Assembly (NCBI RefSeq): GCF_905220415.1
Contig: NC_059537.1
Span: forward strand, 8,129,622 to 8,193,621
Length of the DNA: 64,000 nucleotides
Reading direction: 5' to 3'
From: Colias croceus
Lineage: Eukaryota > Arthropoda > Insecta > Lepidoptera > Pieridae
The translations under genes were made by a program, and so were the position numbers. Shown here in pieces: positions 40,701-55,700 of this stretch. Every line of letters begins with the position of its first letter. The stretch's first letter is position 1. Below the pieces are notes generated by a model. That model did no database searches and was not told the DNA's origin. It saw only the letters and a program-made list of their open reading frames with translations.

Positions 40701-43700
40701 TTCAATTTGCAGTGTGAAGCCCCTGAGGGCATAATCCATGGCTTAGGCGTGTTGCGTCCTGCTTTTGATACTCCTAGAAACCGACTAACGTTCTCGGCAT
40801 AAGTTTCATATTATGAACATTTTCAAGTGTGCTTCTGCTAAACTATTCCTATTTTCTTATTCAGAAGTTTGATGGTTTAAAATTGAGTGTGAGTTCAGCG
40901 ATGTTTATGAATGAAATAATTTAAAGTGATATAATATTAAATCATGTTGGTCGATAGTGATAGACGTGATCATACGTCTTTTATATCGATAATGCGTTCT
41001 AATGGGATTGTTTGTTGTTATATTTATTTTTCTATAATGCAAAAAATAAAAAAGAAGTTAGTTCACACAGCAAATTGCGTGCTGCCGGCAATTTAGCAGC
41101 TCTTACTAAATAGGCTAAACTTGATTAATGACAATTTATGTTTCAATTTGCAGGTTAGCTAAAAGGAAAATATTTCGATTTACACGATTAATACGTACTA
41201 CGTTGATAAATATTAATTAAAAATATTGTTGTTCTAGTTTTAGATATTAAATTTATTTCGATGTTTTCACTCCCAAGGAAATATAGGTTAATTATAGTAT
41301 TGACATTGACTACATTGCCAAATAGGGCAATAAATAAAATGTACGAAGTGTTTTAAACGACATAATTGCAGTTACAACTACAAATATTCGCATGCGAGAA
41401 TATAATAATAGACGAATGAGTTAGATAAGTCATATTTTGATTAAAGGTAAGTAATACGAGGGGACAAAGGGATCACAATTCACATATTATGGACACGGAG
41501 GACTCGTATAAAGAGCTTATTTGCGCGTAAAGCCTTTGGCTATAATCCACAGGGTAGGCTCGGGTTGGCACTCGAGGAGCACGTTATCACGGTATTATGC
41601 TGATGCGTGATTCGGATCTATTTTCAGCTGACTTCTTAATATACTGGCGGTGATTAATTGCTGAGATTGGAGTTTTATAGCATTCGATTAATAACAGGTC
41701 GGCTCTAGATTACCTAATTATGCGAAGACGTTTTTATTTAAATGATACAGTTTGTTTGCAATTTGTGTTGGACATAATATTATTTTGTTACTATATGTCT
41801 TACGATTATTTATCTGACTAGTATAGAATTGCAATAAGAAATGTATTAATAAACATTGGCTTCAGATTTTGTAAATTGCTTTATTAGATGCAAATTATTG
41901 CAATAAGTCTACATAACTATTATCTGTCAATAAAAGTTTAAATTATGATCACACAGTAACGTGTAAAATATTACGAAAAAATAACAGCCGCAAATGGATA
42001 ACGTAGCATATTTAATACGACGAAATGTAAATGTTTAGCGCCGAAATCGCTTTATTTCATCAACACAAAGAGAATGCTCTAGATTGTCTGCTCCATTTAA
42101 TCTACCTCACTTACGAATACTGACTGCTGTCGGATAAACTTCCCCGAAATTTCCCCATAAAACATAATGGCCGCAAGTGCAATAAAACGTTCCGGAAAAT
42201 TTAAAGTTTATGCCGTTTGTGCGGAGTTTATAAACTCATAACTACGATTTGTGAACATATTAAAAAGAAGATACGACAAATAATGGAATCATATTGCAAA
42301 AGTATTCCCTAGATAAATGTTCCGTAACAGCACGATAAAAAACGGCGGTGTTCTTTTCTCAAAAGTAATGATGTTTTAAATGTCGATTTAATTGCTGCTG
42401 GATAAAAGATAACGTTTTTATATCCATTAAAAATGCTCGAAGCTTTATGCCCATATCGAATACTTCGTTTCATATTTATTTAGCGTCATAGCACTGCAAT
42501 GTGTGCTTCGAGCTTGCACTGCATAGTACACTCGGCACACAATGGACCGACGAGCACCCACTTATACCTGAAGCAAAGTAAACGCTCAAGTGAAGGCACT
42601 GTGCATATATGTTTTTCCATTTTAAGAACAATGTGTAGTCGATATATTATATTCTAGCTATATACATCGTCTATATTAAAAAAGTAGGCTACAAACAATT
42701 TCATGACAATGGTTAATAACGGAATGAAATAATTATGATAATTAATTTATATTCCCATATATTAGAATATATTTTTTAATAATTGTAGTGTAAAGAGAGC
42801 TCTATTGAAGCGGACATATTGTGACCTTAAACAATTACTAACGGGTCAATTGTAACTGTAGAACAACTTAAATAACTCCCTAGCATTCAAGTTAATTATA
42901 AAATATTAATTATTATTAATATCACATTAAATATTAGTTCCTTAACTTCTGAACTGAATTAAGAATGTTCAATATTTTAAGAAAAAAGCAGTGGCGGAGT
43001 TAAAATAAAATAAATCGATTTGAACGTAACTTAGAACGAGGGCAATGAAATTAAATGTAGTTGTGCCATGTTAGTTGCCATGCCACGAACGGTATACAAA
43101 TATACATATTTCAATATACTATGATACATATTAAAAAGAACAACAGCTTTCGCAATTTCATTTTTAATTTCACTCAAACAATATTCTTTAATGAAATTCC
43201 GTGCAGCCTTGTAAAATATTATAAAGCTGTTCTGTATATCACATTTTTTGTAATATAACTAAACACTATCATTGTAATGGAATGTATGTTATTTTGTTAT
43301 TTAGTTTCTTTGCTTTTCCGTGAACCAGATAATCCAAGTGTCGCGGTGACCTAGCACTTTCAATAGATGGCCTATGCCCTATAGGAAAATGTAAACAGTG
43401 TCGGGTAAAGGCGGCGTCACATTTCCACGTTAGCCCTGGGCATGGTACTAACAGCCTTAACTACACTGCGGCGGGATGCCACCTAACTTCTTTCGCAATG
43501 TTTGCGTAATAGGTCAACTACATAATTATACAATAATGTGTTTACATGACCGGGGTTATAGTAAGCGCATACTCTAGGTTATTGTTAGAATGTCATATTT
43601 GCAGGCGTAAACAGATTTTATTACATGAAGTTGAAAAGACATGGCCAATTATACGATGTGTGTATGATTAAAAATAATATTATTAACAGAAAATTCACAT

Positions 43701-46700
43701 CACTAGTTCCTGTATCAAAAACTGCAAAAAGAAAAATGAGTGAGAGAAATTGCTAAAGAGATTTCAAATCACTATTTATTTAATCGATCAAGAAAGCTTC
43801 TATGTGTTTATTTAAACCTCTTTTTATATATGACTATATCAAAGCAAAAGCCTAGCTTACTCAAAGGCATGAATGCACAATGAATGCATGGTCCTCATAG
43901 AAATCTCAATAACAAGATATCCGATTGTGCTGGTAATGGTTTATAGTATACAGTGTTGTTGCTTTACCCTATGATATATAAAAGAGCTAGATACGTTACC
44001 CGCTCTCTATTTTGGCAAGAAAAAACTCAGGTAAGTGCCCGAGTTTCACTTAGTCACGCACCATTCAGCGTCGTGGCTGGACGTTCTTTTTGTATTTTAA
44101 TCGGCAGTTGTTATTACGAAGTACATGAGTGAGACATGTATTATGTCTCGTGCGTGAGAGTGAAAGAGACAACAACTGTATTGGTGATAATGCGTTAGTA
44201 AGTAGGTATGTATTAATTACGCTGTTTTTTAGTGCAATGATGTTGGCGTATGCCGCGTCTACTAGTATAATAGGTCATTGGCTTTACCTGTTTACTTTGC
44301 CTATATAGCTATGACCATGGCATTTTTTCTAGTATAATAATAATGTAAGAGCTGTTCATAAGAAGACGTTTATATACAATTTTGTTCATATACATATTAT
44401 TATTCATTGAACCGATACCTACTATCAGGCATCACGCGTCGTTGGTTTTGAGTTCGACGCGTGTCTCAATTTGTTCTACAATACATAAATAACATATCAA
44501 ATGTTTTCTTGTTTGTTTTACGCGAGTATCACATTTAGAAGTTAGACTTTTCAATGGATTGAAAACTTTCATTGGATTTTAACGATATATTTGCTCGCTG
44601 TAATGTGTATGTAAAGTCGTCATAAATCTATAGTTTTTATCTCATATATGTATATTATATCATCTTAAATACATTAATGAGTCTGCAATTACTTATCTAA
44701 TACTTACGAAAGAGTTTTTCATTGTTTCATGAGTCCGGTGTCGATTTGTTCGACAAGGCGTGTCCGAAATGGGGGCAATAATTTGGTGATTGATGTGGAA
44801 TATTTTGCTTTTTCTTAGTGTTCTTTACATATGGTTTGGTTTTAAATACTACTTATAATTTAAACGGGTATGTCTACGAAATGAAAATTCAAAGAAAATC
44901 GTTAGACAGACAATAATAAAATATAAAATTGTTATTTATCCTATGTAGTTTATATACCTACATTTTGAAATATGACCACCAATGACAATTGAAAACTAAA
45001 TTTAGGTGAAAAAAAAAAAAAACGAAAATCCCAAACATGTGGGAAAGTTGCCGTATGAGTTAGCCAGTGGAAGTTAAAAGTGTTGTTAACAGGGGCGTTA
45101 TCCAATAAAGCTTTCAAAACTTTGTTTTTACGATCTCTACACAGCATATACCTACTTGCCTTGATTGCTACACAAAGTGGTTTGTTATTTATTCATGCGA
45201 TACCACAGTGTGAAAAATAATACAGAATACATTTATTATAAGCGAAAGCCACATAACATAAATTATTTTAATGTAATCCGTGCTATAAGCTTTTATTCAT
45301 GGAGATTCATAAAATATTGCTATCTGATCCTCTACAACCAATGCAATTTATCTACAACTGACCTTAGTCAACTCAACTCTGCTTATCTCTAGTTTCAGCC
45401 GGAATGACTCGGTAAATTTCAAACTTACTGATTGCAAATTAAGAAAAGATCTAGTAAATCTAGAGTATTATTTTATTATTTTATAGTTGAAATCTGTACA
45501 TTTTTAATTATTTTGTCGGTAAAACAATGCATTACATGTAGTCGCTATATAGAGATAGTTAATATCGTTCGTAAAATCGATATTTAATAAGTTCGTAACG
45601 CTCCATTAGCCCTGTAATCGATAGAGATAGTGTATAATGTACTGCTGTAATACGGTGTATCTAAATGTATTCAAACAACATACCTACATCACGAAATGCA
45701 CAAGCTTAATGGGATTTGAATGATTAACTAATAGTTATTGATCAACGACCACATTAGAAGCCTCATTGACTAGCACGATGTGTAATCCCACTACTATCGT
45801 AGTAATTAATAATAAATTGCAGGCATTTTGTAAAGTAAATATATGTTTTGCATTAATTTTACTTTACTGCAGTCTGCATTACTTTAAAAGTTATTTGACG
45901 AGTATTAAATGGAGGAATCAAAGATAATTCACACGGTATTAACAAAGACGTAGCTAACAATGACACAAAAGCAGGAATTGCGGACACAGCGCCACTTCTT
46001 CATTAAACTCGGCCTAATGATAAAAGTTTGCGATTTCATTAGCAGCGCTCGGTCGTAAATATTAAATGTTCAATAGCTGTAGGTAATGCTTGTGAATAAA
46101 TGGAGCGGTGAAGTTTATATGAGACGCTTTTACGAGGCATACGTGGTTAGGAGTAACGGTAAACGCTGAGTTTCGGAAGGTGCCTCTGAGGTGTTCGAGG
46201 GGGTAACAGAATTTACACTCGAGTCGTGTTTATGGCAACACATACTGAATATTGAAAACGCAAATGTTACATCACTCGCGTCGGAAGTTACTGCTCACTT
46301 GGAGCAAATAACGGATGTCGGAGGGTAAATCGGCTTGATTACTTTAATTGTTAGATAGGGTAAACGGTATGAAACGTTTGCTTCAGATTATACTGCTATT
46401 GTAAATGTGAAAGTTGGAGTCGATGTTTGCCTCTGAAATTTGACATGGATTTAGAATATGAGACACTTTATTTTATCAAGCGATAGACAAAAACTCTCTT
46501 GATAAATCTTAATAACAATAGGAAAATTGCTATACAATATCGCACGAGTAGATAAATAAATAATACGTTTATTTTGAACTAAATGACATCCTTTGTTACT
46601 CTCCTGACACTCAGTATATTTATGTACAGAAAGTGTCAATTTAAGGCAAAGCTGTCACTGCATTTAATTTCCGTACGTTTCGATTGTCATCACTGTCAGA

Positions 46701-49700
46701 ACTGGGGCAATTTGTTTCGGCGCGAATTTTGTTGACATTCCGTTGATTGATCATCATTCATTGCCCAGATTGAATTCGAAAGCAATTTCTTCGAAAGCAC
46801 ACTTCAACGAATTATTTCAGATACTGTTCATGGTGTTTACATAATTTGTTTGTTGGAGCTATGCTTCTTTCTTAATTCTTTTGTATACTTATTATTTTGT
46901 ATTTGTGTACTCTGTCGAAAAATATTAGTCGCCGTAAATCATTTTGTATTTCTTAGGTACCTACCTACTGCTTGTATTACTATAAAACTGTACCTATATG
47001 TATTTGTATTCAGAATAATCTTTTTTTATGAAACTTAAATGTAATGTGTTATTATTTATTTATATTAAGTAGTTAATATTATGTTGTTTTCATTTCGACA
47101 GTACCTAGTAGTAAACACAGTAAAAAGAAGAATAGTTTAATAGGAAACGGCCATAAGTTCATGAATATTCTAAATCTATCGTACCGTAGAATTAATTCAT
47201 AATACATACGTGTAAGGAGACTGCACTAGCGTACATTGATGATAATTCATATAATATCAGCCCGTTCCGTGTAGACAGGGTTGCCATTGTTTGTCTCTTT
47301 TGTGTGAAGCCATGCTGGAGCTCGCAATAACGTTCGAGCATTAAAATTCGGGTCAGGTGGTTGACATAAATTTATGAAGGCTTTACAAAATGATAGCCTT
47401 GATTTTCCAATACATTAATGTTTAATAACTGAGCGTAATACCAAAGGATTCGGCAAATCCGTGAAAGGAATGCATCATTTGAATGAATCTGATCCGTAAA
47501 TTCGTTTTTTTTAAGATTTATCATGTAAGGATTTCTTTTTATAAGGATTCATTCCTTAATATGTTTCAATTAACATTTCTTTAATTTTAAAAATTCGTAG
47601 TAAGTAACGTAAAAGTAAAGTAGCGCATATGTGTGGTCGAACACATTAGTTAAAACACAATAGAGGTAGTAACAAATAAGTCGATACTTTCGAGGATACA
47701 TAATTCCGAATCCTAACAAAGTTTAAGACTGTCAGCTTTAGCAGTTATATCCATCTATCATCCATGTTTTTATCGTGTTATACGTGTCCTTTCCATAAAT
47801 ATAATATTATATTGTTTAGGTAGTCTATTATTTACTATAATGTTGTGAAAAATACGGGTTCAGGACCAAATTATGTATTAATTTATTGTTTATATTCGTT
47901 ATCGATATCGATTTTATCACAGAATATAGGAAAATTACGGTAAAGGTACACCATTCCAATAATAAACAGCAAACACGTTCACAAAACATGCGGCAGTAAC
48001 AATTTCAGGAATAAATTATTGGAATGGTTATCGTATTTTATCCGGCCATTGTGCCGTTGGCAATTTTGGTAAACTATTGTAAAAGTTTCTATGCAAATTT
48101 ATAATATATACTCTCGGCAACGGTTATCGTAATTTAATGTTGAACAAAAGACGTGCGTTAAAATAAGTTTTGAAGTTTTTAAATATAACTCTCATTTATT
48201 CTTCCACACAATTTCCTCTTGATAATGTCCGCATAAATTGTTCTTCAGTTATGAAGTTACGTTTTTAAATATTAGTTGTATACAATTACACAACAAAGGA
48301 ATATATTTTTATTTTACGTTATATTTAACAAACATTATCCAAATGGATTGTACTCTTGCAAAATTTACTAAGATATATTGTCAATTAATCACGATTTCTC
48401 GAATATTGACGAATTTCGTCATAGTACGATATTCTTAAAGTCATTAAGTTTAGTAAGCACTGTAGAAATAATCTTTCATTGGGTGGTTATTTTATCTTTA
48501 AACTGAGTTGTCGAGGAGAGATCGCCTTTGTCGTAGCCCGTAGGGTTCTTCGTCGAAGTTTCTTGTTTTGTCTTCTTAAGTGTTTTGCATATAAATTTAT
48601 TTAATTTGTTTAGTCTAAGCCTTTCTTTATTATCCAGATATCATGTATTATGGCAAAATCGATGTAGAATTTAGTATTTCGTTATATTTCTTCTTACATT
48701 TTAGTAAGAAAATCCCATGTTAATTGTGCGTACCTGCAGCGCGTGCCTCTTTACAAGCGAGGACCATGCTGTGTCGGACGTCAGGGTTGTCGTCAGCGAT
48801 GGTCTCTCCGACGGCTACGAAACGTTCTACGGCGCAAGCGACTGCGGCGCCTACTCGTTGCACCGCAGCGCCGCCGGCCGCCGCCTCGCCCCTCGTTGCC
48901 ACAAGGCTGCTGATCTGTTACATATACATAAATAAATAAAAAAACGACGTGTGGCACTCGGGGACTGCCGCGGTAAAGCTATTGCATGCTATGCCTTCAA
49001 GCCACACCTCCGCCCGTCGGAGTGGGGAGCGTGAGGTTTTTCGTTACGGAATTTCTGGATTCGGTCCCCACGCTCAAGGCCCGCGATAGAAGCTATGCAA
49101 TAGCTTAATATAAAAAAATCGTTTACTGCTCCTCATCTTCACATTACCATTGTTCATTAGTTGCTTATAGGACTTACAAGAAAGCGAAAGTCTGCGTCTC
49201 AGCTATTGCTGTCCATAACAACTCTATTTTTCAGACGCCCCTGATAAATATATTGTATTTATATAATATTTCATATGAATACGTTTTTCAAGGACAGCCA
49301 CATCGAACTCTATCGAATTCAGTGCTTCCACCGCGACCGTCCACGAGCCGTTCTGAACCCTGACTATCTGACCCACTATCTAAATAAATTTTGAGGTAAG
49401 AACTTAGGACCAGTTGCCACTTAAAATCAGCGTCTAAAAAATAATACTCTACCAAAAGCCTTATAGTGATACTCTACCAATTCAGATCTTCACTGTCAAG
49501 AGATCATTGAGTAAAAATTAGTTTGTCGAAATATGAAAATTGTAATAATGTTAAGTCGACCCCTGACATTTTAAGGCTATCAATCGATTGTAATCTCATG
49601 TTAATTTGTATTATAATTGATATGTAAAGTACTACAATCAACGTTTTACCTTCATGAATTTTTCTTTTTCTACGACGGAAATTAACAGAAAAATATTTTG

Positions 49701-52700
49701 CCTCTCGGTTGTTGAAATGCTAATGTATATGAAATTATATAATATATTAAGATCAAAACACGAATAATCTTGAAAACTTATTGAGTAACAATGAAACAAT
49801 GCACAAAGATATCACTTTTTTTCCTTTCTTTATTAAGTCGTTTTTTTCGAGGGTAGGAGCAAAAAATAGAAACATGTTTTTTTGAAAGCTCTTGTATTTA
49901 AATTCGTTTTATATACATAATTACAGTTGTTTTCTTACCTCTATGTGTTAAATTTGTGCCTTTGCCCACTAGTTCACTTTCCTTACATAAATTTTCAACA
50001 TTTCAACACTACTGTAATAACATCATTTCTGAATCTCATCACTATGGAATCCGTCAAACACTCAATGGCTGAAATGGCAGCGTTGTTCAATGAGAAAATG
50101 GCTGAATTTCAAAGAGAGCTGCAGAATGTCAACAGCACTAACAATCCTCAACCTGCATCTGCCAGCCCCACTTCAAGATTAGCGGCGGAGTTCAATAGCT
50201 TTCGCTCCTTTGTCTTATCTTCTCTCCATACTTTACAATCCCAAATTGAGTTCCTCTCTAACCAATACATTAAATGGGAGATGAGAAGTCGGAGAAAAAT
50301 GTTGCTGATTCATGGAGTGCCAGAAGCAGTAAAGGAAAACCCTTCCAGTCTTGTATCCAAAGTTGTAACAGATCACTTAAAAGTCCCGCATTTTCAACAA
50401 GAAGCTATTTCCCGGTGCCACCGTTTAGGAGCTGTGAAGTCAGATAAGCCCAGACCGATCATCATAAAGTTTAAAGATGTTTCTGTGCGGGACACCATAT
50501 GGTTCTCAAAAACTTCTTTGAAGGGTAGTGGTTATACATTATCCGAATTCCTGATCAAAGAAAGACATGATGTCTTTATTTCGGCAAGATCTCGCTTTGG
50601 TGTATCCAATTGCTGGACCAGAGACGGTCATATTATTGTGCAAACCACAGATGGAACAAGACACAAGGTCACAATGATGGCTGAACTTGATGGCATCCCT
50701 TCTGCTGCTGGGGGTTCTTCTGGCTCGGCTTCTACTTCCACTAACTCAAAACAGATGCCTAATTCAAGACCCAAGAGGTTCGGTAGAGTTAAGTAGATTG
50801 CATTATGTACTCTTTTATTGCATTTTGACTTCACTTGTTAGACTCAAAATTGGTAGTTGTTTTTTCACTGTATATAATATTTAATATCTCATTTCAAAAT
50901 ATTTCTATGTTTCGGTATTCACTACTTTAACTTCTTGCTTCTTGAAATAGTGTGAACGTCTCTTTTCTTCAAGTAACTTTTAGCTGTATTTTAGCTGTAT
51001 ATGTTGTTAAATTTTAAGGTAATTTTAAATTAAAATTTCACATTGTAATTATTATTATTGTAGGTAGGTACCTTTGTTTTTGTAATTTGTTGTGACATAT
51101 GACAATGACAATTCGTGTCATTCTTATATTCTTTTAGTTGTCACGGATACTAGCGCTTTGGACATTTGAATTGTAAATTACACAAGTAGTGTGTTAAATT
51201 CGGTATATAGTAACTGGTGGTAAAGGTCATGTTAGATTATTGGATTATAAACTTAGACTTATTATTACTATATTTTATATATATTTTTTTTTATTACTAT
51301 ACATATATATATACATATATTTTAAGATTATTATTTTTGATATTAATTATTTATTATTTTCTTCATGGCTTTAAATGATAGCACGGAAAGCGAAGCGTTT
51401 TTTTCACTCTCTTCAAATGGTTCAGAAAGCGATAGTTTTAATAGTTTGACTTCCTCTTCTTCTCCTTACATTTCCTCTCTATTCTCCAATCAACCTAATA
51501 ACTTTAATGTAATTCATATAAATGCCCAGAGTATTCCGGCACACTACCCTGACCTCCTTGCTACCTTTGACTCCCATCCTGTACATGCCATATTAATTTC
51601 AGAGTCCTGGCTCAAACCCTGTCTTCCTTCCTCTTCTTATAGTCTTCCAGGATTTCAGTTAATAAGGAACGATCGCATGGGTCGGACCGGAGGAGGGGTT
51701 GCAATTTACTTACGTTCTCACATTCCTTACACTATTGTCAGCTCCTCCCCTCAGCCGCCACCTAGCGATGCAGCTGAACATCTCCTTGTCGAAATAACTT
51801 CTTCCAACTCTAAAATCCTGCTAGGCGTCTTCTACTCCCCTAACCTCTCTGTTAACTATTTCCAATCCTTCGACCAGATCCTTGAATCCTTTTCTCCTCT
51901 TTATAATCATATTATATTTATGGGAGATTTTAACACCTGCTTACTCAAGGGTGATCATCGTACTAATAAGCTTATAAATTTAGTTGATTCCTATAATCTT
52001 AAAATCCTCCCTTTGCAGGCTACCCATTCCTCTCCCAACTGTACCCCATCCCTCCTTGATCTCATCATTGTTTCCTCCCCAACGCATGTCGCCGAGCACG
52101 GACAGTGTTCAGCTGACATGTTTTCCTTTCATGACCTTATTTTCCTTTCTTATAAATTAAAACTTCCTAAATCGAAACCTAAGATTATTTTGCAACGTAA
52201 TTTCGGTAAAATTAATGCTGAGCGCTTGTGCGAAGACGCAATAAACATGGACTGGTCGGTAGTTTCGTCTGCTGAAACCATCAATGATAAAGTGTCACTT
52301 TTTAATTCATTAATTCTTCAACTTTATGATTCACATGCTCCTATGCGTCCAGTTAAATTGAAGCACCTGCCTGCCCCTTGGATGACCGACAACCTTAAAT
52401 CACTTTTACGGAAGAAGGCGCGTGCAAAGACTAAATTAAAGTTGTCTAACTCGGATATAAATCGTGAAAAATTTAATCGAATTCGAAACCGCTGCAATAC
52501 TTTGTGTAGGGATGCTCAACGACTTTATATATCTAAGTCGGTTGACAATGGTGATCCTTCTAAAACTTGGAAATTCCTCAGATCTCTTGGAATTGGCAGA
52601 TCCCAACATAATCCTTGTCTTAATTCAACCCAGGCCAATGTTCTCAATTCCCATTTTTCTAATCCTCACTCAGATTTCCATCCTACCCTTAAATCTTATA

Positions 52701-55700
52701 CACTATCCTACCTAAATAACCTACCCCATCCCAGCTTTCCTCCTTTTGTATTCAATCGTTTTACCGAGTGTAGTGTTAAGAAAAGCATATTGTCAATCAC
52801 TTCAAAGGCCGTCGGTAGTGACTGCATTGGTCGGAACATGATCATTCCAATCCTCTCTATAATCATTCCTACTATCACACATATCCTAAATTTTTCCATT
52901 GCATCTGGCATATTTCCTGATGATTGGAAAAGTGCTCACATTATACCTCTCCCAAAAATTCCTAACCCTTCCACTACATCTGATTACCGACCCATTGCCA
53001 TCCTTCCATTTCTCTCTAAGGTTCTCGAACGACTGGTTCAAGAGCAATTGAGTATTTTCCTTAACTCCAATAATCTCCTTAATCCTTTCCAATCTGGTTT
53101 CCGTCCCGGTCACAGTACGACCACTGCACTTATCAAAATCACTGACGACATCCGGCGAGGTTTTGACAATAAGCAGCTCACAATTCTAACGTTGCTGGAC
53201 TTTAGTAACGCTTTTAATACGGTCGATCACGACATATTGCTGGCTTTACTGCGGTCCCTTAATTTATCTGCATCGGCTATCGATTGGGTACATAGCTACT
53301 TAAGGGGACGTCGGCAACGTATACAGATTGAGGAAATTTCCTCATCTTGGTGCAATGTTACTGCTGGCGTTCCTCAAGGCGGCGTTCTCTCTCCCCTCCT
53401 TTTCTCCATTTTTATTAACACCATTTCCAAAAATATTGAGTCACCCTACCATATGTATGCAGACGATTTCCAATTATATAAACACGCATCACTACTCGAA
53501 CTACCTGAAGCGATTTTTCAAGTAAACGCTGATCTTGCGACAATCGTCTCATGGAGTAAACATTACGGTTTAACAGTTAACCCAATTAAAACCAAAGCTA
53601 TTATTTTCGGAAGCAGACAGCTCGTATCAAAAATCGACTGGGCCGATTTACCAAGTATCGTTGTTGATGGTGTGTCTATCCCATATAGCACACAAGTAAA
53701 AAATCTTGGTTTGATACTTGACCCAACTTTTTCGTGGGATGAGCAAATAAAACAAGTACGTAAAAAGGTTTTCTCATCGGCGTTCTCGCTACGGCGCTTA
53801 CGAAACTTTTTACCGATCGCTACGAAAATTGCGTTAGCTCATTCTTTACTCCTTCCTCTCCTTGATTTTGCCGATTCATCCTATCCAGATCTCCATGAAT
53901 ACCAACTAGACACCCTTGAGAAGCTTCAAAATTTTTGTATACGATTTATTTATGGATTACGTAAATTTGATCATATTTCTGAGTTTAGAACAAAATTAAA
54001 CTGGCTCCCCGTTCGCTTCCGCCGGAATACTCACATTCTTCATCTCCTGTATTGTATTTTATTTCACCCTAAAACACCGTCCTACTTAAAAAACAACTTT
54101 AACTATCTTAGCTCTACTCACACTCTCACTCTTCGTTCTTCCAACCTTTTATTATTATGTACTCCTGTCCATCGGTCAAACTTTTACGACAATTCGTTTA
54201 CTGTTCGTGCCATTCAGCTCTGGAACGCCTTGCCGGAAAGTATCCGACGTGCACAAACACTTTGTTCTTTTAAGTCCCTATTGAAAGCTCATTATCTAGC
54301 CATGCAATAGTAGCATTAGTAAATAATTTATGTATGATTATAATTTTTGTATATACCGTTATATATATTTTAGTTTGTGTAGTGTATTATAGAAGTATAT
54401 TTATATTACTGTGTAGTATATATGTACAGTATATGTAGTTTATGTAGTATGTAGGCATTTTTATTTATTTTTTTTTATATTCTATCTTTTATTTCTTTTT
54501 TGCGCTATCCTTATTCTTCTTACATTTCCTTTCCTACCAGGTTGCCTGGAAGAGATTGCTGTGTAGCAATAAGGCCGCCTATTGTGCAAAATTGTTGTAC
54601 CTTATTAGTCTGTACCACATGTCTTAAATTACTTTGTACAATAAAGAGTTATAAATAAATAAATAAATAAATAAGTAGTACCTGAGCTATGCTGAAATGT
54701 ACAATTGATTAAATTCAAAACAAAGGACGTTGTATGTAGACTGTAGAGCTTATATTACAGTTTTATAATAAATGTATTTAGACAATTTAATGTTTTATGA
54801 TAAATGAAATATATCAAACATATCTACTAGTTAACATAATATGAAACATTTTAATATTAATACAATATTTACATCAAATCTTGCTCTTTGTTAGAAATAC
54901 GAAACAAAGCGAATATTTTGATGTCTTGAAAAATAATAAGGTGTAAATTAATACAGACCACAACTGCAGCGTAAATATTTGAAAAATCGAAGTAACTTTG
55001 GTTTTTGACACGCTTGAAAGAAATACAAAAAAGTTAAAATGTAATTATTTTACTTATTTTACGTACTCTATGAATAATACCTATATTGGCACGTTTGACC
55101 TTTAAATAAATTCCTTTTCGAGATCGTTTCATAGTAGGTATGAAGATTATATAAATTTCCTACTTAATGTTAATTAAAAAAAAAAAAATGTTTTCCAATT
55201 TAAGATAGAGCAGTTATACTTACATATAAAAGCTTTGTAAAACAACAAAACTTTAATTCTAAAATATGTGCTTTAAAATGTAATAAAGATTAAAGTATAT
55301 TAAAAAGTAGGTACTCACTTTTGAACAGAGAATATTATATTGATTGATTGTAGAGTATTTCTTAGAGTAGAGTTTTTCATAGAGCAAAACTCTACAAACA
55401 ACACTATTCTTTTCTTAATTCTCAATTTTGTGAATTTTTAAATAAACCATGAACACAGCAAATCATAAATGTTGCTTGTTATACTTATTATGGTGCTCAT
55501 TGATACAGAATTGTTACTAAATGTAGGGCCTTTTTTAACCTGATGCGACAAAAAAAACGATACGAATGTATAATAAATTATATAATATAAATTGGTACAT
55601 GCATATTGCATACTATACCATAAATTATATAACATGTATATTTTAAAGGACTCTCGTATTTACATTGATAAGGCGCTGAACTACGAAAACACGGTATCCT

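Larger units (their letters stand above)
50044..54674 (+). mobile_element. Apparently intact CR1-like LINE in antisense within catulin intron 1
   Basis: This is a non-LTR retrotransposon with ORF1 (50044-50796), a 568-base AT-rich spacer, ORF2 (51365-54310) and a 3' UTR. The 3' UTR has a stem-loop at 54555-54570 and ends in an (ATAA)n tail at about 54649-54674. Both ORFs are open over their full length, so the insertion is probably young. The 5' end and target-site duplication were not located; the start given is the ORF1 start codon. The orientation is opposite to the host gene, the tolerated orientation for intronic LINEs. CR1-like is chosen from the 3' UTR style, short-repeat tail and lack of RNase H; Jockey-like is the alternative. 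Confidence 0.85.
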
